Shown piece by piece: positions 16,680 through 27,900 of a DNA stretch of 64,000 nt. The stretch lies in NCBI GenBank assembly GCA_014728215.1, contig WJLZ01000215.1, positions 83,931 through 147,930 on the forward strand, in the 5' to 3' direction. A model generated the notes under the pieces. The model had not been told where the DNA came from. It did no database searches and saw only the letters and a program-made list of their open reading frames with translations. Origin of the DNA: Chitinivibrionales bacterium. Lineage in GTDB: Bacteria > Fibrobacterota > Chitinivibrionia > Chitinivibrionales > WJKA01. The position numbers and the translations under genes were made by a program. Every line of letters starts with the position of its first letter. Position 1 is the first letter of the stretch.

Positions 16680-18920
16680 ATGTCTGCCATAAAGAATAAC
16701 ACCGCCCAGATTGCACAAACCTGGAACAAGGAGCATGCCCGTTTTTTCATCGAAAACTTCATTGGAATAGCCTATCAGCTCAAACCAAAGATACCACAAC
16801 CGATATTTTTTCACGGCACTGTCGAGGAAATCACCGGTTATGCGGTTGCCGATTTTATTGAGGGGAGAATCCACTGGATCGATCTTGTTCATCCCGATGA
16901 CCGAGAAAGATTTGACAGTGAGGCAAAACGTCTGATGACCATCCCAGGCCATGTATCGAACGGCGAATATAGAATCTATACACAAACGGGTGAAATACGA
17001 TGGCTGCAGGACATTGCGCATGCCATCCGTGATGAAGACAACAAAATAGTTTTCCTCCAGGGTACCATCTACGACAAAACGCCCCAGAAAAAGGCTGAAG
17101 AAGCACTACTAGAGAGTGAAACGAAATACCGTACTCTTTTTGAAAATGCCGGTGACGGGATTTTTCTTATGGATAGCAATACTTTCATTGACTGCAACGG
17201 ACATGCATTGAAAATCTTTGGTTGTCGGTTTCGAGACCAGATTATTGGACACAGTCCCTATGAATTTTCTCCCCCCCTGCAGGCCGACGGCCGGGATTCC
17301 CGCAAGCTTGCGCTTGAGCATATTGTGGCAGCCCTTGAAGGCTGGCGGCAATTTTTCCAATGGACTCATACCAGACATGACGGTACATCTTTTCCGGCTG
17401 AAGTCAGCCTGACAAAAATAGAAATACAAGGCAAAACGCTTGTACAGGCCATTGTAAGAGATATAACCCAACGGAAACAGGCGGAGGATGAAAGAGAGCA
17501 GACATTGGCGATACTTGAGGCTTCGCTTGCTCAGTCGCCCTCAGGCATACTGATCGCCGATATTCCTGATGTCACTATTCGATGGGCCAATGAGGCAGCT
17601 ATGGCTATTCGTGGCAAAACCACATTGCCCCTTAAGGGAATCGATGTCACCAGACACTCGGCAAGCTGGCAATTGTATCACCCCGACGGCACCCCCTATC
17701 CATCAAAAAAATTGCCCCTCTCGCGCGCTGTTCTCAAGGGTAAGGCTACTCATAATGAAGAAATCATAATCCGTGATGATAATGGACGAGACCATTGGGT
17801 GTCGGTCAATGCCGCTCCGGTCAGGGATAAATGTGGACGAGTTATTTCCGGCATTGTTGTGTTCCTCGAGATCACCGAACGAAAACGGGCCGAAAAGGCC
17901 CTGCGTGAAAGTGAAGCCAGGATAAACAGCATCTTTCGAGCTGCACCGATAGGTATCGGTGTTGTCTCCAACCGCGTGTTCACCAGGGTAAATGACAAAT
18001 TTTGTGATATGGTCGGCTATTCCCGGGATGAACTTATTGGAAAGAACAGCAGAATGCTTTATCCTACGATTGATGACTATGAGGAAGTCGGCAGAGTTAA
18101 GTATAGAAAAATCTCTCAACAGGGTACTGGTGCTGTTGAGACCCGATTCAGGCGAAAAGATGGCAAAATTATTGAAATACTTCTCTCTTCCACGCCATTA
18201 GACCCAAATAACCTTCCAGCCGGTGTCACTTTTACAGTGCTTGATATCACAGCACGTAAAGAAGCGACTGAACGTCTGAAGGCATCACTAAGAGAGAAGG
18301 AAACACTCCTCCAGGAATTATATCACAGAACAAAAAATAACATGCAGGTAATATCCGCTTTTCTGGAACTCCAGGGCATATCATCGGATAATCCCGAAGT
18401 ATTACGAATAATACGGGAGAGTGGAAATCGCATTCGCACTATGGCTCTTGCGCACGAAAAGCTCTACAAGAGTAAAAGTCTTACTCGAGTTGATATGAAG
18501 TCCTACATTACCGATGTCGTTCACCTCCTTGCAGCAAGTTTCGATATTTCTGAATCCCGTATCAATATTGAATTCAATGTTCAAGAGATTGATAGTTTAA
18601 TCGATATCGCTATGCCCTGTGGTTTAATTCTCAACGAGCTGGTCTCAAACTGTTTCAAGTATGCATTTCCAGAGGGACGTCGGGGACGAATTAATATCGC
18701 GCTGCGAAGGCTTGGGCCTCATTTGCTGGAACTGACCATTGCCGACAATGGCGTTGGAGTACCCCCCGGATTCGACATTATGAATACTTCAACCCTTGGT
18801 ATCTCTGTGGTTCAACAAATTGTCAAAAGCCAGCTGCGTGGTTCACTCCGAGTCGAAACGGATAAGGGCCTGCGGTGGATTGTCCATTTCCGGGATGACC
18901 TTTATGATGAACGTGTATAA
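16680..18920 (+). CDS. Multi-PAS sensor kinase of the HisKA_2 type
   Basis: A 746-residue soluble histidine kinase. Four PAS units are seen: about 25-140 (PAS_3-like, HPDDRERF and GTIYDKTPQ), 145-265 (RDITQRKQAE), 275-400 (LEITERKRAEKAL) and 405-525 (LDITARKEATERL). A HisKA_2 segment follows with ELYHRTKNNMQVI and a catalytic domain with LNELVSNCFKYAF (N box), DNGVGVP (G1) and TLGISVV. Such kinases usually act with stand-alone regulators, and none is near. The frame opens at TTG 16581, but ATG 16680 with AGGA about ten bases upstream is the better start. No membrane segment, so it senses a cytosolic signal. Confidence 0.88.
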   Translation: MSAIKNNTAQIAQTWNKEHARFFIENFIGIAYQLKPKIPQPIFFHGTVEEITGYAVADFIEGRIHWIDLVHPDDRERFDSEAKRLMTIPGHVSNGEYRIYTQTGEIRWLQDIAHAIRDEDNKIVFLQGTIYDKTPQKKAEEALLESETKYRTLFENAGDGIFLMDSNTFIDCNGHALKIFGCRFRDQIIGHSPYEFSPPLQADGRDSRKLALEHIVAALEGWRQFFQWTHTRHDGTSFPAEVSLTKIEIQGKTLVQAIVRDITQRKQAEDEREQTLAILEASLAQSPSGILIADIPDVTIRWANEAAMAIRGKTTLPLKGIDVTRHSASWQLYHPDGTPYPSKKLPLSRAVLKGKATHNEEIIIRDDNGRDHWVSVNAAPVRDKCGRVISGIVVFLEITERKRAEKALRESEARINSIFRAAPIGIGVVSNRVFTRVNDKFCDMVGYSRDELIGKNSRMLYPTIDDYEEVGRVKYRKISQQGTGAVETRFRRKDGKIIEILLSSTPLDPNNLPAGVTFTVLDITARKEATERLKASLREKETLLQELYHRTKNNMQVISAFLELQGISSDNPEVLRIIRESGNRIRTMALAHEKLYKSKSLTRVDMKSYITDVVHLLAASFDISESRINIEFNVQEIDSLIDIAMPCGLILNELVSNCFKYAFPEGRRGRINIALRRLGPHLLELTIADNGVGVPPGFDIMNTSTLGISVVQQIVKSQLRGSLRVETDKGLRWIVHFRDDLYDERV

Positions 18921-19013
18921 TAGATTCCTTTTTTTTCGTAGGCTATTTATAATGTTACCATTTGGGGAATCCGGGAGTTCATCCATCGCCCTCGTTGGGT
19001 CGTTTTCTTTCAA

Positions 19014-20834
19014 TTACTCCGCATCCTTCACACATCGTATCCCGAAGATATTCATCCGTATTGAAGGATCATAGCCGATTCGATTGGCCGATCTGCACGA
19101 GGCGCCGTCACTGATCCATCCACCGCCGCGCATCACTTTCAATTCACCCTCTTTGGGGCCGGTGGGATTTTCTTTGGGGGATTTTTTATAGTAATTCCGG
19201 TCGTACCAGTCGCTGCACCATTCCCAGACATTGCCATGCATGTCATAAAGGCCCCAGGCATTGGGTTTGAATGTTCCGGTGGGAAGCAGCTTATTACGGA
19301 ATGCGCCGACTTTTGCGCCACCAAAGGGTTTGCGGCCGTCAAAGTTGGCCATCTCGCTGGTAATGGTATTGGCAAAATTAAAAGCCGACTTTGTTCGGGC
19401 CCGGCAGGCATATTCCCATTCAGCTTCGGTGGGAAGTCGCTTGTCTAATTTCCGGCAATATTCATTTGCTTCATGCCACGACACATTATCGGCAGGACAC
19501 ATAGAGCATCCACGGACTGTCGATGTACTGTAGCCCATGACCCGCTCGAATCCCGCCTTGGTTACTTCGTATCTATCGATAAAAAAGTTGTTCACTTTCA
19601 CGGTATGCACAGGATACTCATCAACATCACCAGCGCCACTCATGCACCCCATTTCAAAGGAACCGCCGGGTATATAGGCCATGCCCTGAGGGATCGTCGT
19701 TCCTTCCGGCGGTGTGACACCATTGTCCGTACCGGCGTCGGTTACCGGTGCTTTAAAATCTTTTCTCAGTTCTTTGGGTACCAGAGCTTCAATCGCACCG
19801 GGTATTTTGTCAAGAATCAAGCCGACATCATCGACAACCACTTCACTTATTCTGTTCTTTACCTGATCCCGCAGAACATCGATGAGTGTCAGATTAAACA
19901 CAAAACGGCTCCCCAGGCCACCGATATCACCGACCACGACCAGATCCACGCCGAGAATGGACCCGATTTTCGACAGGCAGGAATCGGTTTGACATTCAAC
20001 AATATCCGCAAGTCCTTCAGCACGAAGAATCGCCTTGACATCATCGAGAAACACCACCTCGATATCAGACACCTTATCAATCTCAGTCGCAATATAGTTG
20101 GAGACCGATACCAGGTCCTGCTTCGATGCAACGTTTGAATGCATGCTGAGCATGGCAATGGAAATAGGTATTTCATCGGGCTGTATCGAAGACTTGTATT
20201 GGGTGGAAAATTCCGAGAGTCCCGAGGGTATCTGCGCCAGACTTTTTTTCTGCTGCACAAGCTCCACTCCTCCTTTTCCCGCCTGGGCAATTCCCCGTTT
20301 TCCCGGAATGACAACCTGTTCGGCGCCGCCTTCCTTTTCACGGATCTTTGCTGCACCCCGATAAACATCGGCACAAGTCTCATCATCATCGATAAAAATT
20401 TTGACCACACATTTCCGGACAAACACCAGCGCGTTATCGGTCTCCACATCGAACCATCCCTTGCTCTCTTTATAGGAAGGCATTTCTATCCACAGATGAC
20501 CTTTTTTCAGATTCAGCCGGGTACGCATGGCTTTGAGTTCCTGGTTCTCGAGCAGTTTCGAAAGAATAACATTGCTCTTCTCCCCCACAACAGCCGTTAC
20601 ACCCGATTCAAAATTGATTTCAATCATCGCACCGGCCGCCGTTGTCAATTCGGTTCCCATTTTCAGACGAACACCCTTTGAAACATTTTCCAATGAATTG
20701 GAACCGGCCGGTTTCATTTGGGCATTGCCCGTAAAGTCGTTAACAAATGCATGCTGTTCGACGATTTTCTTTGATGCAAAGGAGAAATTAGCTAAAAGGA
20801 AGATTGAAATCAGAATAGTAGGATAGAGTTTCAT
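19014..20834 (-). CDS. Exported FecR / FlgO-like / FGE-sulfatase fusion protein
   Basis: A 606-residue secreted or periplasmic protein. The signal peptide (1-20) ends at FSFASK; the in-frame ATG eight codons upstream is less likely. Residues about 35-190 form a FecR-like domain (GTELTTAAGAMIEINFESG, GHLWIEMPSY, FVRKCVVKIF). Residues about 225-355 resemble a FlgO/TolB-type domain (DLVVVGDIGGLGSRFVFNLTLID). Residues about 380-606 are a formylglycine-generating-enzyme-type sulfatase-modifying domain (GMAYIPGGSFEMG, RLPTEAEWEYACR, GNVWEWCSDWY, VMRGGGW). Only one cysteine remains where SUMF1 has its catalytic pair, so a carbohydrate- or protein-binding role is likelier than formylglycine formation. 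Confidence 0.8.
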   Translation of the reverse strand: MKLYPTILISIFLLANFSFASKKIVEQHAFVNDFTGNAQMKPAGSNSLENVSKGVRLKMGTELTTAAGAMIEINFESGVTAVVGEKSNVILSKLLENQELKAMRTRLNLKKGHLWIEMPSYKESKGWFDVETDNALVFVRKCVVKIFIDDDETCADVYRGAAKIREKEGGAEQVVIPGKRGIAQAGKGGVELVQQKKSLAQIPSGLSEFSTQYKSSIQPDEIPISIAMLSMHSNVASKQDLVSVSNYIATEIDKVSDIEVVFLDDVKAILRAEGLADIVECQTDSCLSKIGSILGVDLVVVGDIGGLGSRFVFNLTLIDVLRDQVKNRISEVVVDDVGLILDKIPGAIEALVPKELRKDFKAPVTDAGTDNGVTPPEGTTIPQGMAYIPGGSFEMGCMSGAGDVDEYPVHTVKVNNFFIDRYEVTKAGFERVMGYSTSTVRGCSMCPADNVSWHEANEYCRKLDKRLPTEAEWEYACRARTKSAFNFANTITSEMANFDGRKPFGGAKVGAFRNKLLPTGTFKPNAWGLYDMHGNVWEWCSDWYDRNYYKKSPKENPTGPKEGELKVMRGGGWISDGASCRSANRIGYDPSIRMNIFGIRCVKDAE

Positions 20835-20947
20835 GTGTGCAATTCCCGGCGCTTCCAACGTTGATTATAAAAGACCACAATGTTTTCTTATGTATTGTAC
20901 CTTTTTGGCGGCCCTTTAGCAAGAGCGGGGAATGAGATTTATTCCGA

Positions 20948-23239
20948 TTACCGGCTCAGATCACTGCAGAGGCGTTTCAGCTCCTGAACATTACCGACAC
21001 CGATTAATTCCCGGTTATCTTTCAGGATAATGACCGGTTCCCGGATATTGAGCGGAGAGATACTCTCCCAGTGCTTGTGGAGACGGTCTGCGGGACGGGT
21101 GAGCTTGTCGATCATTTTTTTTGAAGGAATCCCTGCTTTGTCGAGGAAACGAAACCAGTAGGTCGAACCGGGGCTTTTTGCGTATTCATCCAGATAGGCA
21201 GCAAACTCTTCGGGATAGGCCCGGGCAATGAGCAGCCATCGATCAGCCTCCTCGTTCCGTATCCGTGCCTGTGGCCCTTCTGAAGGCGGATTTGCAGGAT
21301 CGGCATAAAGCAAGGGAGCGATAACAAAATTTTCATTATCGCGAACAGCCGCGGTTGCCACAGCCAGTACTCCCTCCACATCGGGAAACACCGGATCGAC
21401 AAGGACGGCGACTTTGCCTTTTTCGAGGGGGCGATTGGGGAAATAATTCTGAGGCACCGTATTGTCGGCAAACACAAAACCTTTGTCTTTTTCTACCAGA
21501 CGCTCCGCTACCTTATCGAAATTCGCGGTTTTTTTCAGGTTGGCACCGAAAAAGTAGAAAGGAAGGCTCGTTACGGAAAAACGGTCCAGAATTTCTTTGC
21601 CCCGTTCCGAAAGGTAATCAACAGTATCGATTTGTACTCCGGGGAAAAGCTCCAAGGTTGTAGCGATAATTTCACCTTCGGGATGTTGATAGCTCGAAGG
21701 CTCCCGCACGACCGTCAACGTAAATTTTTGCGCATCCCTGAATTCACATCTGCCTTCACCGTCATCCTGGATACATGCGCCTATTTTGCCCGGTTTCCGG
21801 CAATCGCGATCATCGATACATTCGGGAACCGAATCACAGAAAGACGATGAAACCTCCAGATGGTCGCACCGGTGTTTTGCCAGCCGCATCGCATGAAGGT
21901 TGTAATCGAAAGGAACATTATTGACAAACAGGGTGGGCGATGCCGAAATATTCAAGCGCGTCGACCGGTTGTAATGGAGTGCCAGTTCTCGGTTACCCTT
22001 CGCTGCAATCCATCGATCAATCTGTGCGGTATCTAAACCCATTTCAACAAAAAGCGCTTTATTGTTCCGATTCGAGCTTGATCGGCGATGCAAAAATTCG
22101 GTCCATCGTTCGGGATACAATGCCTTCACGGCAAGCCAGGCCTTTTCATCCTCGATTTCCTCTTCACCATGGAGCGAAGAAAATACCGTATCGCCGGTCA
22201 CTGCGCCGATAAACCAGATATGACGATTAACTCCCGAAAATTTCCCCTCAAAAGATAAAAATTCTTTCAAAGCACTCAGACCATAGGGGCACTGACTCAT
22301 GATATAGAGATCATAACGGTCTTCCCGGTGTGAGACGTGTAACTGTGATGGGATATCGAGCAGTTCCAGAACCGTGCTGTCATCGGGCATATCCTCCAGA
22401 ATATCATGCCATCCCTTATCGATTATGCTTATCGAATCGACTTTGGGCACAATCGCCGCATATGAGAGTGCTTTACCCTGAAAGCCAAACTGCATAACCG
22501 GAATGTTGTTCACAACGGTTGCCGCCGAAGTGGTTTTTTTCCGATGACCGTTAACGATCAGATCGACCTGAGGAAATGCTTTTGTAAGGGAAGGGATTGT
22601 TTCTTCTCCAAGGTGGGAAAGGATAATCTGATAATCCGTTGCATTCTCAAACTCCTCCAGGATATTCCGGAGTGATTCAATCGGATCGTGTATTGTGACG
22701 CTGCTGTCGATTTCAAATAATTTCTCCCGGGTAGTGAGTGCCGTAATACCGTATTTTTTTCCTCCCCGTTCAACAACCACAAAGGGTTTTGCAAGACGGT
22801 TATTGCCCTGAAAGCAGTTGGCTGATATTAAGGGCACCGAAAACCGGCGGGCCTGATCGACGATCCATTTACCGCCATACTGTAGCTCTTCATCACCCAC
22901 AGCAACGGCATCATAGCCCATATGTCCCATGGCTTTGAGTGCTGCCAGGGTACGAAGTGAATCCATGGCTCGTCCTTCGGAATAGGAGTCGTAGATACCA
23001 CCGCCGGCAAATCCTCCTGCATCGAGAAGAAGACGGCTTTGGGGAGCATAGAGACTGGATAGGAATGCCGCACGTTTCGCCAGACCGCCGCCGGGAGTAT
23101 GGGGACAATCGCAGGGGAAAAGCATTCCATGGGTTTCGGCTCCGGCAATAATCATCAACTGATCATTATCACTCACCGCCGCGATACAAACCGATACAAT
23201 AAAGCTGATTATCAGATAGAAAACAGATATTTTTTGCAT
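20948..23239 (-). CDS. Exported metallophosphatase fused to thioredoxin-fold domains
   Basis: A 763-residue exported protein with a signal peptide (about 1-22). Residues 25-300 resemble UshA/5'-nucleotidase-type calcineurin phosphatases: GAETHGMLFPCDCPHTPGGG, DAGGF, YDAVAVGDEEL, ISANCF, LSHLGEE and VNGHRKK. From about 310 a DsbA-like thioredoxin fold begins (DLYIMSQCPYG) and closes at ASPTLFVNN; it has CPYG rather than CxxC. A short cysteine-rich linker follows (about 468-495), then one or two degenerate thioredoxin-like folds (FTLTVV...TSLPFYFFG; VAVLVDPVFP...PVIILKDN). The substrate is unknown. It lies 114 bases upstream of the FecR/FGE fusion on the same strand. Confidence 0.72.
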   Translation of the reverse strand: MQKISVFYLIISFIVSVCIAAVSDNDQLMIIAGAETHGMLFPCDCPHTPGGGLAKRAAFLSSLYAPQSRLLLDAGGFAGGGIYDSYSEGRAMDSLRTLAALKAMGHMGYDAVAVGDEELQYGGKWIVDQARRFSVPLISANCFQGNNRLAKPFVVVERGGKKYGITALTTREKLFEIDSSVTIHDPIESLRNILEEFENATDYQIILSHLGEETIPSLTKAFPQVDLIVNGHRKKTTSAATVVNNIPVMQFGFQGKALSYAAIVPKVDSISIIDKGWHDILEDMPDDSTVLELLDIPSQLHVSHREDRYDLYIMSQCPYGLSALKEFLSFEGKFSGVNRHIWFIGAVTGDTVFSSLHGEEEIEDEKAWLAVKALYPERWTEFLHRRSSSNRNNKALFVEMGLDTAQIDRWIAAKGNRELALHYNRSTRLNISASPTLFVNNVPFDYNLHAMRLAKHRCDHLEVSSSFCDSVPECIDDRDCRKPGKIGACIQDDGEGRCEFRDAQKFTLTVVREPSSYQHPEGEIIATTLELFPGVQIDTVDYLSERGKEILDRFSVTSLPFYFFGANLKKTANFDKVAERLVEKDKGFVFADNTVPQNYFPNRPLEKGKVAVLVDPVFPDVEGVLAVATAAVRDNENFVIAPLLYADPANPPSEGPQARIRNEEADRWLLIARAYPEEFAAYLDEYAKSPGSTYWFRFLDKAGIPSKKMIDKLTRPADRLHKHWESISPLNIREPVIILKDNRELIGVGNVQELKRLCSDLSR

Positions 23240-23517
23240 AATGATTTTAAGTATTTAAACTGTAAATGAAGGTAAATATAATTCCACCCGGCTCGTGGTA
23301 AAATAACATTACACCGGTGCATTCACCAACGAACCATATCTCAAAAACTCTCCAGGTGTACGAAACTTAAATATAGAAAGGGCATTTTAGCATAAACATT
23401 TACGCTTCGATTCCCGAGATAATTATATTAATACGCAGTATAGACTGCCGAAATTAATGAAAAAGTACGATTTTATCATTTCTCTCATTGAATAGCCGTA
23501 TAGAAGGGAGCTTCCTG

Positions 23518-24885
23518 ATGGCAGATCAGATCAAGTTTGTCTTAGAAGAAAAGGATATGCCGACGGCATGGTATAATATTCAACCCGACCTTCCGGAACC
23601 ATTGCCGCCCTACCGTCACCCGGCAACCCAAGAACCGACTCGTCTTCCACCACCTCTTTTTATCGAAGAGATCGATAACCAGGAACACAACACCACCGAC
23701 CGGTGGATAGAAATCCCTGAAGAGATCATGGATGTCTATAGGACCTGGCGGCCTACGACTCTGTACCGGGCCAAACGTCTTGAAAAAGCACTGGATACAC
23801 CAGCAAAGATTTTCTTCAAGTACGAAGGCACAAGTCAGGCGGGAAGTCATAAACCCAATACGGCGGTTGCCCAGGCCTATTACAACAAAAAAGCCGGAAT
23901 CAAACGGCTTTCCACCGAAACCGGGGCCGGTCAGTGGGGAAGCGCACTTTCACTGGGCGCGAATTTTTTTAAAATTGAAGTAAAAGTATATATGGTGAGG
24001 ATCAGCTACGACCAGAAGCCCTATCGCCGTATCCTTATGCAGACCTGGGGCGCCAACTGTGTACCCAGCCCGAGTCCGGATACCGAAATCGGGAAAAAGA
24101 TCCTTGCCGAAGATCCGGATTGTCCCGGAAGTCTGGGGATCGCTATCAGTGAAGCGTGTGAAGATGCTTTTGCTCACGACGATACCCGGTATTCATTGGG
24201 AAGCGTACTCAATCATGTTCTGCTCCATAATACGGTTAACGGTCTGGAAACAAAGAAGCTTATGACCGAACAGGTGGGTCTTTATCCCGATATTATTGTC
24301 GCCTGCGTAGGCGGTGGCTCCAATGCCGGAGGAATGTTCCTCCCCTTCGTTAAAGACAAAATCGACGGGAGCAAACCCGATCTCCGGATTATCTGCGCCG
24401 AGCCCACAAGCTGTCCGACCCTTACCAAAGGTCCCCTTACCTGGGATTTTGGTGATGTGGCCGGTATGGCGCCGATCACTTTCATGAATACCCTGGGTCA
24501 TAATTTTATCCCTCCGCCCACCCATGCTGGAGGACTCCGTTACCATGGTATGGCACCGATTATTTCCCATCTGCTCAAGCTCGGATTAGTTGAAGCTACT
24601 GCGGTTCCTCAGCTTCCTACCTTTGAAGCTGGGGTTCTGTTTGCCCGCACTGAAGGCATACTTTCCGCACCGGAAACAACCCATGCCATACGAGTCGGTA
24701 TCGATGAGGCCCTGAAATGCAAGGAGACCGGCGAAGCAAAAACTATTCTGATTGCTCACAGCGGTCATGGTCATTTCGACCTCTCGGCATATGATGCCTA
24801 TTTAGGTAACAAACTCGAAAACTATGAATATCCTGAAGGAAAAGTGAAAGAGGCGCTCGATCACTTGCCGCAGATAAGCCAGTAG
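23518..24885 (+). CDS. trpB: Tryptophan synthase beta chain, TrpB2 type
   Basis: A 455-residue PLP enzyme that joins indole and serine. The TrpB2 subtype is shown by the long N-terminus ([11 protein letters not shown]), the PLP lysine in [13 protein letters not shown] rather than HTGAHKVTN, and its length. [14 protein letters not shown] and the phosphate-binding GGGSNAGG follow. TrpB2 often acts without TrpA, scavenging indole. A canonical trpB-trpA pair occurs at 61165-63164. The frame opens at TTG 23488 but ATG 23518 has AGGGAG about 8 bases upstream. A strong terminator follows at 24913-24944. Probably monocistronic. Confidence 0.93.
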   Translation: MADQIKFVLEEKDMPTAWYNIQPDLPEPLPPYRHPATQEPTRLPPPLFIEEIDNQEHNTTDRWIEIPEEIMDVYRTWRPTTLYRAKRLEKALDTPAKIFFKYEGTSQAGSHKPNTAVAQAYYNKKAGIKRLSTETGAGQWGSALSLGANFFKIEVKVYMVRISYDQKPYRRILMQTWGANCVPSPSPDTEIGKKILAEDPDCPGSLGIAISEACEDAFAHDDTRYSLGSVLNHVLLHNTVNGLETKKLMTEQVGLYPDIIVACVGGGSNAGGMFLPFVKDKIDGSKPDLRIICAEPTSCPTLTKGPLTWDFGDVAGMAPITFMNTLGHNFIPPPTHAGGLRYHGMAPIISHLLKLGLVEATAVPQLPTFEAGVLFARTEGILSAPETTHAIRVGIDEALKCKETGEAKTILIAHSGHGHFDLSAYDAYLGNKLENYEYPEGKVKEALDHLPQISQ

Positions 24886-24912
24886 AGCAAAAAAGAAAAT
24901 AACACGTTATCA

Positions 24913-24944
24913 GGAGGCAAACCCCGCGTTTGTCTCCTTTTTTT
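24913..24944 (+). terminator. Rho-independent terminator after trpB2
   Basis: A 10-base-pair stem (24913-24922 with 24928-24937, one G-T pair) with a five-base loop is followed by seven T residues at 24938-24944. It ends 3 bases from the stop of the convergent kinase gene and would act only on the plus strand. Confidence 0.88.
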
Positions 24945-24947
24945 GGG

Positions 24948-27900
24948 TTACTCGTCTTTTTCTCTCTTCATGATCTTATTAAGGACTTTGGAAAATTCCT
25001 CGATGCTGAAAGGTTTGGCGATTACCCCGCTGAAACCATAATCCCGGTAATTGGCAAGAACCGGATCGTTAGAATAACCGCTGAAAACAATAACGCTTGC
25101 ATCGTCATCGATTTCAAGGATTTTCCGGACAGCTTCTTTGCCGCCCATACCACCAGGAACGGTAAGGTCCATGATAACAGCATCGAATGGCGTTCCTTTT
25201 TCTAAAAAGTTGCGATAGGCATCAACCGCCTCCGAACCATTGGAAGTACAAACAACATCATAGCCGCTGTTGGTGAGAAGACGGCGGACAACCATTCTGA
25301 CAACCTCATCATCATCCATAACCAGGATGCGATTTGATCCTGGAATAAGGCTTTCTTCATTCGATGCCTCATCTTCTGTAGAAGATGCCAGTGCGGGAAG
25401 ATAAAAGATAAACTGCGATCCTTTACCGGGAACCGACCGGGCGGTCATGTGCCCGCCGTGTTTTTTGACAATCGAAAATGCGGTGGTGAGGCCAAGACCG
25501 TTGCCGTCCTTCTTGGTACTGAAATAGGGATCAAAAATTCTTTCGAGATCTCTCGGCGATATCCCAACGCCCTCATCAATGACCGATATCCGGACATACT
25601 TTCCCGGTTTCATGGGAAGTGCGACGGCGGTTCCCGACCTGATTGTATCGTCGATGGTATAATTTGCGGCTTTTACGGTTATCGTTCCGCCCTCGGGCAT
25701 GGCCTGATTTGCATTGATAACGAGGTTATTCAGCACCTGATCGACCTGCCCCCGGTCGACCTCAACAGACCAGAGATCTTCAGGAAGATCAAGTGAGTAG
25801 TCCACATTTGATCCGCTCAGGCAAAACCCGACAGAATCTTCGATAATTTCCTTAATCGAGGCATTTTCTTTGACCGGTGTCCCCCCCTTCGAGAAAGTCA
25901 GGAGCTGTTTAGTCAGTCTGCTGGCCCTGAATGCAGCCTTCTCGGCATCCATTATCAACTGCTTGGCCTCATCATCCTGACAAATGTTCATTTTGGCCAT
26001 AAAAAGATTGGTAACGATACCGGTAAGGATGTTATTGAAATCGTGGGCGATTCCTCCTGCGAGTAGTCCCACCGATTCGAGTTTGCGTGCTTTGAATAGC
26101 TCATTTTCCATTTTCTGCTGCTCGGTAACATCACGGAAAACAAGAACTACCCCGATTATTTCGCCTTCCCTGTTCCACATAGGTGAACTTGCATAGGCGA
26201 TATTGCGCCGGGTCCCATCCTTTGCCTGGAGAACAGGTCCGAAGGAGCAGTCAACAACCTGGGATGTCGTTATGGCTTCCCGAACAGGACTTTCACAGGA
26301 TTCGTCGGTCTTTTCATTCAACAGATGAAAAACATCATCAAATGATTTATCGATCAATTTATCTCTGTTCCAACCTAAAAGGGTTGCGGCAACCGTGTTG
26401 GCCAGCATTATTGTCCCGTTCGTATCGGTAGAAATAACGCCGTCACTGATCGAACGAAGTGTTACTTCCAGAAGTTCTTTTTCTTCTGCAAGCTCATTTT
26501 CGGCCGCTTTTCGCACCGAAATATCACGGATAACCACGGTAAAATACTGTCCCCCACGACTCTCCCACGATGAAGTCGACAGCTCCACAGGAAAATACTC
26601 CCCGTTTTTCCGGACTGCAGTCCCTTCCCGCACGATATTTTTTGCTGCCGAATTATCCTGCTCAATTTGCAGCTGTATAAATTCATCGATGCGTTCTTTA
26701 TGTTTTTCGGGCATCAGAATTTCGAAACACTTGCCCAAGATTTCATCGGGATTATACCCGAACATCAGTTCGGCACCATTGTTCCAGAATACGATTCCAC
26801 CCTTTTCATCAACTGAAAAGATCGCTTCATGGGCGGTCTGGGCAACAGCCTTGAATTTTTCATCGCTCTCCCGCTGCATCTCTTGCAGTCGCTTGGCTTC
26901 CGATATTTCGGCAGTGATTTCAGTTGCGCCGATCACAGTACCGTCGAGGTCGCGAACCGGATACCCCTTGATCAGCCATATTCTGCCGTCAGGACTGATT
27001 ATTTCATTGGTACAGGCCCGCCCCTTATCCATGGCTTCCTTGACCGGACACCCTTCGCAGGGCTTATCGCGATTATGCCATATAGTATAGCAATATTTGC
27101 CGATCATCTCATTGAGACTCATCCCGGCATCAGCGCATGCATAACGGTTCGCCCAGTTAATGCGCATAGAACGGTCCTGGTAGAGGACAAGTTCCGAAAG
27201 GGAATCAAGAATTCGTTGTTTTTCTCGCTCCGAGCTTTTGCACCGGCGTTCGATAGCTTCCCGCTTAGCCATATCCTGCCGTAGTTCCTCATTTGCATCC
27301 CGGAGCTCTTCGGTCCGAACTTTTACCTGCTGCTCCAGCATCTCATTTGCCTTTACCAGGGCCTGTTCGGCTCGAATCTGATCGATTTTCGTTGTAAGTA
27401 ATTTCACTATTTCATTTAAAAAATCGACTTCAATTTCATCCCAGTTGCGTTTCTTTTGAGTATCGCTGAATGAGACAAATCCGTTGGGGTTGTGATTGTC
27501 GGGATAAAAAATCGCAATAAAAGAACCGATACCGGTTGCATCTAAGAGTTCAAGCACATCATCTTTTATGGCACCATCGAGAGTTTCTTGACTGATGCTT
27601 ATGCACTCATTTTCTTTCCCCACAAAACTGGAACAGATTTTTTTGGGGATTGTCAAGCCGATAGTGTTATCTATGCCGTCCTTCGACCACTGCTGAACAC
27701 ACAGGGCATCGAAATTTTCATTGAATTTATAATAGCTTGCCCTGGCAATACCAAAGGCTTCTCCGGCCATTTTCAGAAGCTGATTGATAAAATCCTTTTC
27801 CGAATGCGGCTTTGCTGCGGCCAGTTTCCACATCTCAGCCCGCAGGTTATTAATCCTGGTCTGTTCTTCGAGTTCCTTCCGGGCTTCAATCAGATCATCC

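Noticed and set aside
19473..20138. 221-residue plus-strand frame inside the FecR/FGE fusion gene
   Set aside because: Opposite-strand shadow of a gene with clear domains; no conserved motif in the translation.
23240..23517. Possible trp leader or T-box upstream of trpB2
   Set aside because: No run of Trp codons, no T-box consensus and no terminator/antiterminator pair could be seen in the 278-base gap.
26395..27090. 231-residue plus-strand serine-rich frame inside the hybrid kinase gene
   Set aside because: Serine-rich antisense shadow of a well-supported kinase; no start context.
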